This document shows, piece after piece, positions 1 to 7,505 of a stretch of 64,000 nt of DNA; position 1 is the stretch's first letter; every line of letters begins with the position of its first letter. Below the pieces are notes generated by a model that had not been told where the DNA came from, did no database searches, and worked only from the letters and a program-made list of their open reading frames with translations. A program made the position numbers and the translations under genes. The stretch spans positions 868,001-932,000 of the forward strand of contig NZ_FNNC01000001.1 in the NCBI RefSeq assembly GCF_900106595.1, in the 5' to 3' direction. This DNA is from Marinococcus luteus. Lineage in GTDB: Bacteria > Bacillota > Bacilli > Bacillales > Marinococcaceae.

Positions 1-147
1 GAACAGACCAGCCTTTGTACGCACTGCCTCATGTTCTTTTTTGATGCCGGAAAACTGAACAGCCATTTCCCATCCGCCGAAATCTACGGTTTTTGCTCCG
101 TATTTCTCATACACGGGATACAGGGGAGTTCGTTTTAATTCTGCCAA
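1..147 (-). CDS. gcvT: Aminomethyltransferase GcvT (glycine cleavage T protein), N-terminal part
   Basis: First 49 codons of a reverse-strand gene that runs off the left edge. A TTG start at 147 follows a TGAGGTGG ribosome binding site by 5 bases. The translation opens [19 protein letters not shown] and continues with [14 protein letters not shown], the typical N-terminus of the T protein. GcvT moves the one-carbon unit of glycine to tetrahydrofolate in the glycine cleavage complex. The upstream glycine riboswitch independently supports the assignment. In B. subtilis gcvT leads gcvPA-gcvPB, which would lie outside the window here. Confidence 0.9.
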   Translation of the reverse strand, partial: MAELKRTPLYPVYEKYGAKTVDFGGWEMAVQFSGIKKEHEAVRTKAGLF

Positions 148-198
148 GAAAACCACCTCATTCATTATTTTCTGAAAAATCAAAACAGGAAAAATCAT

Positions 199-234
199 AA
201 AAAAGACAGAACTCCATAACTATGGAAGCTCTGT
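199..234 (-). terminator. Riboswitch expression-platform terminator
   Basis: Reverse strand GACAGAGCTTCC pairs with GGAGTTCTGTC (one G-T) around a short loop and is followed by six T. It lies between the second glycine aptamer and gcvT. Confidence 0.85.
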
Positions 235-412
235 CCTATAACCAGAAAGTTTCTCCTTTCCGTCATACGGAAAGAGTGTCTTCGTGGGTGGCTTCTAAAA
301 GAAGCACTCTCCAGAGGAGCGTCCAGTAAGAGTCTGTTTGCCTGAGAGATTCACCTGTTACGGCTTGCTCCTTCGGCGCTGCCTGGCAGTCTCTCCCCTT
401 ACCATCATCCGC
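199..412 (-). ncRNA. Tandem glycine riboswitch controlling gcvT
   Basis: Read on the reverse strand, the leader shows two glycine-aptamer-like units. The first contains GGGGAGAGACT, a GCGCCGAAGGAGCAA segment and AATCTCTCAGGCAAA. The second contains CCACCCACGAAG, a CCGTATGACGG hairpin and GGTTATAGGACAGAG. The end of aptamer 2 overlaps an intrinsic terminator at 199-234, so glycine binding probably prevents termination, as in the B. subtilis gcvT leader. Exact pairing was judged by eye. Confidence 0.9.
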
Positions 413-414
413 GC

Positions 415-420
415 ATTATA
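415..420 (-). promoter_or_regulatory. Probable -10 element of the gcvT leader
   Basis: A perfect TATAAT on the reverse strand lies 8 bases upstream of the first riboswitch bases. No good -35 hexamer is seen 17 bases further up, so the call rests on the -10 and its position. Confidence 0.5.
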
Positions 421-601
421 TGTACACCTTTATTTGCTCATATTCTATCACTAATTCAGCTAAAAACCAATGCTGAAATAAATTAACCCGAACATTCCCG
501 GTAAATTTTCTTTTAACATTCGTCCAACTCTTTGGATCGGTCATTTCTTCTTACTGAAATATTGTTTATACTAAAATCAGCCTACAAATTGGAGGGAAAC
601 T

Positions 602-1243
602 ATGAACTGGAAACAGCTTCCACTAGGACCACTGCAGACAAACTGCTATGTTCTGTATGATAATGATAAAAATGCCGTGATAATTGATCCAGCCGGAGAC
701 GCCGATAAACTGCTCACCTATCTTCAGGAAAACGAGCTGCATCCCGTTGTTATTTTGTTAACACACGCCCATTTTGATCATATCGGCGCGCTTGATGCCG
801 TTAGGGACGCCTACAATATCCCTGTTTATCTTCATGAGCAGGAAAGTGACTGGCTTGGGGACGCCCAGAAAAACGGTTCCGGACGCATGATGCCGGAGGC
901 TGCGTTTACCACAAAGCCAGCTGACCACCTGCTGCAGGCTGAAGGAACGCTTCAATTCGGCAGCTTTGAATTCCAATGGCTTCATACGCCGGGCCATTCG
1001 CCAGGAAGTATTTCCTACTGGCATAAAGAAACGAATACGGTCTTCTCCGGCGATGTATTGTTTTCAGGCGGTGTCGGCCGTACCGATCTCTACGGAGGAG
1101 ACATGGATACGCTGCTGGCCTCCATTCACGAGCAGCTGCTTGAGCTCCCGGAAAATACGGTAGTAGCCTGCGGCCATGGCCCCTTCACCGATATTGAAGC
1201 CGAAATGGACTCCAATCCGTTTATTAATGGGTTTGGCGCATAA
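602..1243 (+). CDS. yqgX: MBL-fold metallo-hydrolase, YqgX type (glyoxalase II-like)
   Basis: A cytoplasmic metallo-beta-lactamase-fold hydrolase of 213 aa, the full length for the YqgX group. The metal-binding motif THAHFDH is at residues 54-60, followed by HTPGHSPGS near 128, FSGDVLF near 148 and CGHGP near 190, which supply the two metal sites. Members resemble hydroxyacylglutathione hydrolases. In bacilli a bacillithiol-linked glyoxalase role has been proposed, but the substrate cannot be told from sequence. The start follows GGAGGG by 5 bases. The gene stands alone and ends at a strong hairpin. Its position near gcvT and comG matches B. subtilis yqgX. Confidence 0.9.
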   Translation: MNWKQLPLGPLQTNCYVLYDNDKNAVIIDPAGDADKLLTYLQENELHPVVILLTHAHFDHIGALDAVRDAYNIPVYLHEQESDWLGDAQKNGSGRMMPEAAFTTKPADHLLQAEGTLQFGSFEFQWLHTPGHSPGSISYWHKETNTVFSGDVLFSGGVGRTDLYGGDMDTLLASIHEQLLELPENTVVACGHGPFTDIEAEMDSNPFINGFGA

Positions 1244-1248
1244 TCAGC

Positions 1249-1280
1249 AAAGGACCTCTGTTTAAAATCAGAGGTCCTTT
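1249..1280 (+). terminator. Intrinsic terminator after yqgX
   Basis: A perfect 12-bp stem (AAAGGACCTCTG with CAGAGGTCCTTT) around an 8-base loop. It lies between convergent genes and can serve both. A second hairpin without a T run (TCCGCCTG cttc CAGGCGGA) is at 1318-1337. Confidence 0.8.
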
Positions 1281-1359
1281 AGTATTTTGATACATTAATT
1301 GAAATTATATATGCCTTTCCGCCTGCTTCCAGGCGGATCTTAGCTTACTTGCATATACA

Positions 1360-2514
1360 CTATTCTTGATCCTCGATCCATTGATACACATGCTCGCGCA
1401 GCTCCTGTTCCGTTTCACCGCCCTCGGCTGGATGATCTGCTTCGGCCATGGGCTTTACAGTGTACTGGTCTTCAGGACCCGGAACGACCTGGGTAAAATC
1501 AATGTTAGGCTCTGTAACCTTCACATCTTCGCCGTCTTTTTCCACCTCGAATGTAGCAATGCCGCCTGTATCAGTATAATCAGTGTCCTGACCGGAATAA
1601 AAATTCCCGAGAGAATAATAAACAAGCGTTTCATTGCCTTCTTCACCCTCCACCCATTCCATCGGCTGAAGCACGTGAGGGTGATGACCAATAACTACGT
1701 CCACTTCCAGATCTGCAAGAAATTGGGCCAGCTCTTTCTGTTCTTCATTTGGAAGCCGCTCATATTCATCACCCCAGTGCATATTCACGACCACGACGTC
1801 TGCGTCATCTCTCATCGCTTCGACGTCTTCCTGTATTTGTTCCTTGTCAATTTTCTGAACGACATATTCATGCCCCTCCGGCACCTCGATGCCGTTCAGT
1901 CCGTAAGTATAGGAAAGCACACCCATGTCTACATCTTTCACATCCACTATACGCTGCCGCTCTGCATCTTCTTCGTCCTTATATACACCTACGTAATCCA
2001 TACCCGTCTGCTCATAATGATTAATCGCATTGTTTACAGCATCCATTCCACGGTCAAGTGTATGGTTATTGGCCCCGGAGAGCATGTCCACTCCGGCATC
2101 CTGAAGGTCGTCCACGATTGCGTATGGACTGTTAAAGGAAGGATAAGCTGATAAGCCAAGCTCTTCGCCGCCGGGGATTGATTCCTGGTTCACAATCGTG
2201 TAATCCGGTTCCTCAAGCATCGGGGTGACTGCCTTCAACGCCGGGGTGAAATCGTACTCCCCGTCTTCTTCCATTCTTTTATATACACGGCCGTGCAGCA
2301 AAACGTCTCCTGCCGCGCCAATCGTAACGCTTTCATCTTCCTGCTCCTGTTTTGCGGGAGCTTCCTCCGTCTGTTCCTCCGAATTTTCGTTCTGTGCCTC
2401 TGAATTTTCACTCTGCGCCTCTGAATTTTCATTTTCCCCGGTGGATTCCTGGGCACTGCTGCAGCCACTCAAGAGGAAGACACCGCACGTTAATCCAAAA
2501 TAAAGTTTTCGCAT
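1360..2514 (-). CDS. CapA-family lipoprotein (poly-gamma-glutamate capsule protein CapA-like)
   Basis: A 384-aa secreted lipoprotein. The signal peptide ends in a lipobox (LLSGC, Cys about residue 18), followed by a Glu/Asn/Ser/Gln-rich spacer with three near copies of ENSEAQ. The calcineurin-like CapA domain covers about residues 62-340, with GAAGDVLLHGRV, GANNHTLDRG and GHHPHVLQ as its metal-site signatures and HWGDEYERLP before the last. CapA proteins take part in poly-gamma-glutamate synthesis or anchoring, but capB and capC are not nearby, so a solo envelope role is equally likely. The domain is very rich in Asp and Glu. The start follows AGAGGATG. Single-gene unit convergent with yqgX. 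Confidence 0.85.
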   Translation of the reverse strand: MRKLYFGLTCGVFLLSGCSSAQESTGENENSEAQSENSEAQNENSEEQTEEAPAKQEQEDESVTIGAAGDVLLHGRVYKRMEEDGEYDFTPALKAVTPMLEEPDYTIVNQESIPGGEELGLSAYPSFNSPYAIVDDLQDAGVDMLSGANNHTLDRGMDAVNNAINHYEQTGMDYVGVYKDEEDAERQRIVDVKDVDMGVLSYTYGLNGIEVPEGHEYVVQKIDKEQIQEDVEAMRDDADVVVVNMHWGDEYERLPNEEQKELAQFLADLEVDVVIGHHPHVLQPMEWVEGEEGNETLVYYSLGNFYSGQDTDYTDTGGIATFEVEKDGEDVKVTEPNIDFTQVVPGPEDQYTVKPMAEADHPAEGGETEQELREHVYQWIEDQE

Positions 2515-2609
2515 AACATCCTCTTTTCTTTCTATTAAAATTCCTAGTCTAAATATACTATAAGTTTACTAATATATTCATTAAAATTGAAGAGGTTTTC
2601 ATACGTTTT

Positions 2610-3083
2610 TTATGAATCCCGGGGCGAAATATTTTTTCTTCCGCCCATAGCAAGCGTCCCCAAGACACCCGCAAGCGGCACAATCACCCACCATTCCTGG
2701 TAAAGCAGCGGGTATGAAAAATTTTTCGATGTTAATGGGAATAAAAACTGAGTACCGTTTCCCAGAAAATCAATCAGCATAGAACCAACGGCCAGCGTAA
2801 AAAATGCAGCTGACCAGGCTTTTGGGAATCCTCCCCCGAGCGCGCGGCGGACAACCGGAGCGAAAGCTCCTGCAATAAATGGCATCGTCAGCAGCGTATG
2901 AAAAATATAGTTGCCAAACAGCTTCGGAATATCCGGCACAAGCACCATCACACCGAATGCCATCACCTTCAAACGCTGCAAAATGGTTAAATCCGGATTT
3001 CCGTAAAATATATACATCACCGCTGCACCGGTCAGCAGATGCAGCAGTGTACTCGGTACATGTTCAATCAAAATTTCAATCAC
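2610..3083 (-). CDS. YdjM-like membrane protein (metal-dependent hydrolase superfamily)
   Basis: A 157-aa integral membrane protein with about four hydrophobic segments. It resembles the LexA-binding, inner-membrane-associated YdjM/DUF457 family of predicted metal-dependent hydrolases: HLLTGAAVMY near the start, a VLVPDIPKLFG loop, HTLL and DFLGNGTQFLFP later. The conserved His/Asp residues fall in loops, as expected. I prefer the GTG start at 3083 because AGAAGGA lies 7 bases before it; an upstream in-frame GTG at 3125 has no ribosome binding site. The function of this family is not established. Monocistronic, divergent from the next gene. Confidence 0.6.
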   Translation of the reverse strand: MIEILIEHVPSTLLHLLTGAAVMYIFYGNPDLTILQRLKVMAFGVMVLVPDIPKLFGNYIFHTLLTMPFIAGAFAPVVRRALGGGFPKAWSAAFFTLAVGSMLIDFLGNGTQFLFPLTSKNFSYPLLYQEWWVIVPLAGVLGTLAMGGRKNISPRDS

Positions 3084-3240
3084 AGGCCGTTCCTTCTTTC
3101 TGTGGGAGATGATTGTTTTATTCACGGTTTTCTTTTTTCATAAACTTCATCCAAAACGTTTTAAACAGCGGGATTGAATCACACAGCTTCCGGGGTATGG
3201 AAAGAAAAGCAGTTAAACTATTGTCAGGAGGAATCTTATA

Positions 3241-3573
3241 ATGACCCCCGTGGAAAAACCGTCTGCGCTCAACCGGGCGCGAAAGAAAAAAGCCGCTGCC
3301 ATAAAGGCAGAAGGCGAATTTGCCAGCCAGCTTAAAACTATTCTCGTTTTTCAGGAAATCGATAAGCAGACTGCTGACAAAATGGACAACAGCTTCCGTC
3401 CGAAAAAAACGATTTACGCCCTCACCGGAGAAAAACTGAATATGAAAGATATCGCTTTTGTAATCAAATTGAAAGGCTTTAACGGCCTTTACCGTTTATT
3501 TTCCACTTACCATGCTGTTTGTCATACAAACGACCTCGGGGAGCCGGTGATTGTCTTTCAGCGGCGCCCTTAA
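3241..3573 (+). CDS. Conserved hypothetical protein, 110 aa
   Basis: I do not recognise this protein. It has no signal peptide or membrane segment. Residues 1-25 are very basic (RARKKKAAAIKAE), followed by a mixed alpha/beta part with a predicted helix (FASQLKTILVFQEIDKQTADKM) and a C-terminal KGFNGLYRLFSTYHAVCHT segment ending in a strand-like VIVFQRRP. One Cys is present. A strong ribosome binding site (CAGGAGGAATC, 6 bases before ATG) and uninterrupted frame support a real gene. A basic head on a small globular body suggests nucleic-acid or ribosome contact, but that is inference only. Confidence 0.6.
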   Translation: MTPVEKPSALNRARKKKAAAIKAEGEFASQLKTILVFQEIDKQTADKMDNSFRPKKTIYALTGEKLNMKDIAFVIKLKGFNGLYRLFSTYHAVCHTNDLGEPVIVFQRRP

Positions 3574-3600
3574 CAGACCGCATACGGGCCGCTTTTCATT
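3561..3600 (+). terminator. Possible terminator with bulged stem
   Basis: GCGG-CG-CCC at the 3' end of the preceding gene can pair with GGGCCGC around an 16-base loop, followed by TTTTCATTTT. The bulge makes this uncertain. Confidence 0.4.
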
Positions 3601-3635
3601 TTCCTGGAAGCACAGCCTGCTTCTGAGGGTTTCTG

Positions 3636-3665
3636 TAGACAAACCGTCATCTGCTTCCATATACT
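3636..3665 (+). promoter_or_regulatory. Probable sigma-A promoter upstream of the MetE-like gene
   Basis: TAGACA (3636-3641), an 18-base spacer and TATACT (3660-3665) lie about 64 bases before the start codon. The promoter is framed by 8-bp inverted arms TGGAAGCA (3605-3612) and TGCTTCCA (3652-3659), the second touching the -10. Confidence 0.55.
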
Positions 3666-3728
3666 ATTAGTAGGAAAAATATATACAGATCTTCCTGAAT
3701 CTATACATATTACAGAGGAGTGGATGGT

Positions 3729-4850
3729 TTGACAAAAGCACCGTTTCACGCAGAACACGTAGGAAGTTTTCTCCGTCCGGAGCGACTCAAAAAAGCCCGG
3801 CAGCAGTACACAGAGGGAGGATTAGGCGCCGAAGAGCTATGGGACATTGAAAACGAAGAAATTACTGCTCTTGTGGAAAAGCAAAAAGAAGCAGGTCTCC
3901 CGGTCGTTACGGATGGTGAGTTCCGCCGCGCATGGTTTCACCTCGATTTTATGCAGGAGGTCGACGGAGCAGAATTTATTAAACTGGACCACGGACTTGT
4001 ATTCAGCGACAATACGGAAACAAAAGCCGAGGGGGTCAAAGTTGTTAATAAATTAGCCTTCCGCGACCATCCTGTCGTCCGCGAGTACGAATTCCTGCAC
4101 AGCCTGAAAGGTGAGCACGCCGCCCGCGTGACAGTGCCAAGTCCAAGCATGTTTATTTTCCGGACTGTAACCGAAGAAGAAAAAAATGTCTATCAGTCGG
4201 AAGCCGAGCTGTTTTCCGATCTGGTGCAGGTGTATAAGGATACGATACAGGCTCTGTACGAGGCCGGCTGCCGCCACCTTCAGTTTGATGATACGACCTG
4301 GTCTTTATTTCTAGGCGCTGAAAAGGACAAGGATCTCGTACTTTCCGGCGGTCTCCTTGAAGCACGTGGCCTGAACCCGGAAGAAACGCTGGACATGTTT
4401 GTAAACACCGTCAACGAAGCGATCGCTGATAAACCTGAAGATATGCGGATCTATATGCACGTCTGCCGCGGCAACTACAAGTCCACCTATGCATCCAGCG
4501 GCAGCTACGATGCCGTTTCAGAATATATGTTCAGTAAATTAAACGTCGACGCCCTCCTGCTGGAATTTGATGACGAGCGCTCCGGAGGCTTTGAACCATT
4601 AAAGTATGTGAACCGCAGCGATCTGCAGGTGGTACTCGGTTTAATCACTTCGAAATTCCCTGAACTTGAAGATGCGGGGCTGATCAAATCCAGACTGCAG
4701 GAAGCAGAAAAATATATACCGCTTGAACAACTTGGTTTAAGCCCTCAATGCGGCTTTGCTTCTACCGAAGAAGGCAATATCCTCACTGAAGAAGAGCAAT
4801 GGGCGAAAGTGCGCCACGTCGTGTCTCTTGCCGAAGACGTCTGGAAATAA
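3729..4850 (+). CDS. Cobalamin-independent methionine synthase-like protein, YxjG/YxjH type
   Basis: A single-domain relative (373 aa) of the C-terminal catalytic domain of MetE, as in YxjG and YxjH. It probably transfers a methyl group to homocysteine or a related thiol. Zinc ligands appear in the expected order: HVCRGN (about residue 244), an acidic FDDERSGGFE, and QCGFAS (about 337). HVGSFLRP near the N-terminus is the usual substrate-side motif. TTG at 3729 is preferred because AGAGGAG lies 8 bases upstream; the in-frame GTG at 3720 overlaps that site. No S-box or T-box is seen upstream. A strong terminator follows. Confidence 0.85.
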   Translation: MTKAPFHAEHVGSFLRPERLKKARQQYTEGGLGAEELWDIENEEITALVEKQKEAGLPVVTDGEFRRAWFHLDFMQEVDGAEFIKLDHGLVFSDNTETKAEGVKVVNKLAFRDHPVVREYEFLHSLKGEHAARVTVPSPSMFIFRTVTEEEKNVYQSEAELFSDLVQVYKDTIQALYEAGCRHLQFDDTTWSLFLGAEKDKDLVLSGGLLEARGLNPEETLDMFVNTVNEAIADKPEDMRIYMHVCRGNYKSTYASSGSYDAVSEYMFSKLNVDALLLEFDDERSGGFEPLKYVNRSDLQVVLGLITSKFPELEDAGLIKSRLQEAEKYIPLEQLGLSPQCGFASTEEGNILTEEEQWAKVRHVVSLAEDVWK

Positions 4851-4860
4851 GTATTCGGAA

Positions 4861-4891
4861 AAAGAAGCCGGCGTTTCCCGGCTTCTTTTTT
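4861..4891 (+). terminator. Intrinsic terminator
   Basis: AGAAGCCGG cgttt CCCGGCTTCT followed by a T run, 11 bases after the MetE-like stop codon. Confidence 0.85.
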
Positions 4892-5008
4892 AACAGGTAC
4901 GTATGACAATTCTCATTATTAAAGCACCCGGGTACGTAAATCTTTTCTGGCATTTAGGCCAGTCCCAATATTATAATTTCAGTAAGTATAAAAAAGGTGG
5001 AAGATAAA

Positions 5009-5371
5009 ATGGTTATGGAAAGAGACATGGAATCAATCAGGAAGCTTTTGATTGATCTGAAAGAGCAAAAGCCCGGCTTCAGCCTGACATCTAAAAACGA
5101 AGAAACCGATTACTACATGTATCTGCTCACCGACGGAGGCCTGATCGAGGCTACCCGGCACAAAACCTTGAGTAAACAGGTGACAAGCTACCATAATATT
5201 AAAATTACATTTGCCGGCCATGATTTCATTGATGTCGCCGAAGACGACAATATTTGGAACAAAACACAGGAAAAAGCCATGGAAAAAGGCTGGTCGATGT
5301 CCAATATCCCTCTGACCGTCCTGACAGATTTACTTAAAACCACACTTTACCAGCATTTAAGCAACGACTGA
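5009..5371 (+). CDS. DUF2513 family protein
   Basis: A 120-aa soluble protein resembling DUF2513: the MERDMESIRKLLIDL opening and the DYYMYLLTDGGLIEA and ITFAGHDFIDVA segments match the family pattern of a short winged-helix-like fold. DUF2513 proteins are common in phages and other mobile elements as well as chromosomes; no biochemical role is established. ATG at 5009 is preferred over the in-frame GTG at 4997, because GGTGG lies 8 bases before it. Single gene between two terminators, with no other phage genes nearby. Confidence 0.65.
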   Translation: MVMERDMESIRKLLIDLKEQKPGFSLTSKNEETDYYMYLLTDGGLIEATRHKTLSKQVTSYHNIKITFAGHDFIDVAEDDNIWNKTQEKAMEKGWSMSNIPLTVLTDLLKTTLYQHLSND

Positions 5372-5421
5372 CGCACAACTAATTTCTCACGATTTATGTT
5401 TTTCCACATAGCTTCCGGCAC

Positions 5422-5448
5422 ACCTCCTGATGACTCAGGGGGTTTTTT
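5422..5448 (+). terminator. Intrinsic terminator
   Basis: ACCTCCTGA pairs with TCAGGGGGT (one G-T) around TGAC, followed by six T. Confidence 0.8.
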
Positions 5449-5887
5449 GTTGTACTGGCTGAGAGTTCATTTCTCCGTGCCCCCACTTTTCTTCTGCAGC
5501 ATTTTTATGGCTTTACTAATTTTTAAGAATTAGTTCATTCCTCACGAAATATCGAAATTAGGTTATTTTTCTCACATTTTTCATTTGTAACATTATGTTC
5601 GCTTTCTTACTGAAATTTTAAGTATAACTGCCTTAAAACCCTTATAATATAAAGGTTTTATAAATATTACACATAGTTTCCCATATATTTCATAAAGCTT
5701 AGCCTTGTTACGTTTACATTACATTCGTCCTATTTAGATTGAAAGTTCTCCCACTTCAAGTTAAATTTACAAACGTGCGATAGATTATTTCAACATACGC
5801 ATCCAACACTAAATTGTTTACGTTCATTCACCCTTAATGCTTATTAAATAAAAAATTTAAAACTCTCCGAGGAGGAATTTTTCAACC
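5449..5887 (+). other. Long AT-rich leader/promoter region before the 3D-domain gene
   Basis: About 440 bases without a plausible gene on either strand. It contains an isolated TATAAT (5643-5648) without a clear -35. On the reverse strand, 5707-5723 reads TGTAAT, five bases, CGTAAC, one mismatch from the WalR direct repeat TGTWAH-N5-TGTWAH. The downstream gene has a very strong ribosome binding site, GAGGAGG. Confidence 0.5.
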
Positions 5888-6595
5888 ATGATAAAATCTA
5901 CGAAAGCTTCACATTGGATCGGCGGCGCAGTTCTTGGTACAGCTTTGGCTTTTGCAGCACCAGCGGTAAGTGACGCATCAGACAGCCTGCTGGCCCAGGG
6001 AGACTCCAATGACTCTGTATCCGAAGCCCAATCCGTACTCGATGATAAAGGATATTATGATTATGAAGTAGACGGGGTTTTTGGTTCGATTACAGCAGCA
6101 GCTGTCCGTGATTTCCAGGCTGATGAAGGCCTTACGGTCGACGGCGTCATTGGTCCGAACACAAAAGCAGCGCTTTACGGGGAAAGCTCCAGCAGCTCCA
6201 GTGAAAATAACACTGAAGAAAGTTCTGAAGCGGACGACAGTGATAATGAAGCAGTAGAATCTGCTTCCACTTCCGAAGGCAGCAGCTCTGAGGATACCTC
6301 CGGCGGAGAGTCCATGACAGTCGAAGCCACTGCTTATACAGCAGCCTGCGCAGGCTGCAGCGGCATTACAGCTACCGGTGTGAATTTAAATACCAACCGC
6401 AATGCGAAAGTAATCGCTGTAGATCCTGACGTTATTCCACTCGGCTCTGAAGTACAAATTGAAGGTATGGGCACTTATACGGCAGCGGATACCGGCGGGG
6501 CGATAAACGGAAACCGTATTGATGTTCACGTTCCAAGTAAGTCCGAAGCTTATTCCTTCGGCCGCCGCAGTGTTGAAGTAACCGTAGTAGATTAA
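5888..6595 (+). CDS. Secreted peptidoglycan-binding 3D-domain protein
   Basis: A 235-aa exported wall protein. Residues 1-31 form a signal peptide with an AxA-like end (VSDASDS). A PG_binding_1 domain covers about 32-100 (VSEAQSVLDDKGYYDYEVDG to IGPNTKAAL), and a Ser/Glu/Asp-rich linker covers 101-143. The C-terminal 3D domain (145-235) shares the MltA-like barrel and carries the three conserved Asp in DPDVIPLGS, AADTGG and NRIDVHV. This architecture resembles YocH-type resuscitation/autolysin proteins and is expected to act on peptidoglycan. The start follows GAGGAGG by 11 bases. YocH-like genes are often WalRK controlled; a weak candidate site is upstream. Confidence 0.85.
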   Translation: MIKSTKASHWIGGAVLGTALAFAAPAVSDASDSLLAQGDSNDSVSEAQSVLDDKGYYDYEVDGVFGSITAAAVRDFQADEGLTVDGVIGPNTKAALYGESSSSSSENNTEESSEADDSDNEAVESASTSEGSSSEDTSGGESMTVEATAYTAACAGCSGITATGVNLNTNRNAKVIAVDPDVIPLGSEVQIEGMGTYTAADTGGAINGNRIDVHVPSKSEAYSFGRRSVEVTVVD

Positions 6596-6618
6596 TCTGC
6601 TTATAAGCTTCATAAATG

Positions 6619-6656
6619 TAGAGCCGCCTTTCCTTTGAAATGGAAAAGCGGCTCTA
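6619..6656. terminator. Convergent hairpin between the 3D-domain gene and cynS
   Basis: TAGAGCCGC and GCGGCTCTA form the stem, extended by TTTCC/GGAAA. There is no T run on either side, so termination efficiency is uncertain. Confidence 0.55.
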
Positions 6657-6670
6657 TCATATCTACTCGT

Positions 6671-7117
6671 TTACCACTTTGTATATGGAAGAAATTTGCC
6701 GTTCAACGTGACAACCACCCGATCCCCTTTTGGGTCCTCCTCACGTTCTACATCCATTTTAAAATCGATGGCACTCATAATACCATCACCGAATTCCTCA
6801 TGGATGATTTCCTTCAAGGTCGTCCCATATACCTGAGTAATTTCATGAAAACGATAAATAAGCGGATCTGTCGGAACGTCTTCGCTTAGAGAACCTTTGT
6901 ATGGCACAGCCACCAGTTCATGCTTAATTTCTTCATAAGGAACTTCGAGGTAGTTAATGAGCGCGTCTGCTTCCTTTTCGTCCATTGATGCCTGGCCCTG
7001 AATTACAGCAGCAACCCAGGTTTTATTACGGCCCACAGCTTCCGCTAAATCCTGATAAGTAGCTCTTTTCCGGTTTTTTGCTTCTATCAGCTTGGCAGTG
7101 ACCTCACTCATTTCCAT
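6671..7117 (-). CDS. cynS: Cyanate hydratase (cyanase)
   Basis: A 148-aa protein, the normal length for cyanase. It catalyses the bicarbonate-dependent breakdown of cyanate to ammonia and carbon dioxide and forms a decamer in the cytoplasm. The N-terminal half is a helical HTH-like domain (YQDLAEAVGRNKTWVAAVIQG). The catalytic residues are present with the exact spacing of the E. coli enzyme: Arg89 and Glu92 in YRFHE, and Ser115 in GIMSAIDF. There is no adjacent carbonic anhydrase, cyanate transporter or CynR-like regulator, so this is a solo gene. Start ATG follows GGGGAGAAA. Confidence 0.95.
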   Translation of the reverse strand: MEMSEVTAKLIEAKNRKRATYQDLAEAVGRNKTWVAAVIQGQASMDEKEADALINYLEVPYEEIKHELVAVPYKGSLSEDVPTDPLIYRFHEITQVYGTTLKEIIHEEFGDGIMSAIDFKMDVEREEDPKGDRVVVTLNGKFLPYTKW

Positions 7118-7505
7118 TATTTTCTCCCCTTCCCTATTTTGTTCTACTTCACTTTAACATGCAGCCATCACCCCGATATATGATTTTTGCCACCTTCTTT
7201 TAGGCAGCTTCCATCCAGACTGTTTTAAACCTAGTCCCAACAGCCCATTTTTTGTTAATTCGCCATTATTTTGTTTCAAAAAGATGTATTAAGGATATAT
7301 GTTAATTATCTGCATATTTTTATGCTGTATTTAAAATTGAATATAACCAGCTTCAGCAGCAATGAGTTAGACCATTGGGAGCTAATCATAAGCTGAAAAG
7401 AAAAAGCCAGGCCTGACAGCTGTTTCTTTTTAGTTCCAGGCATGCACCGGGTGCTTCTGTGACTGAAACAGATTATTACTATTACCCCACGAAGGAGTGC
7501 TTGTT
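7118..7505. other. Intergenic region between cynS and the GT8 gene
   Basis: About 390 bases, AT-rich, between divergent genes. It must hold promoters for both directions, but I see no convincing -35/-10 pair, riboswitch or small gene. A palindromic CAGGCCTG occurs near 7410. Confidence 0.4.

Noticed and set aside
1366-2151. 261-codon forward frame opposite the CapA-like gene
   Set aside because: Antisense of a gene with clear signal peptide and CapA motifs; composition rich in His, Phe and Ile as expected for a shadow.
3574-3728. S-box (SAM) riboswitch or T-box before the MetE-like gene
   Set aside because: No core motifs of either class; only a dyad and a promoter are visible.
7395-7432. 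Hairpin before the GT8 gene (AAAGAAA...TTTCTTTTT)
   Set aside because: The arms are low-complexity A/T runs with a poor interior; not a convincing terminator or regulator.
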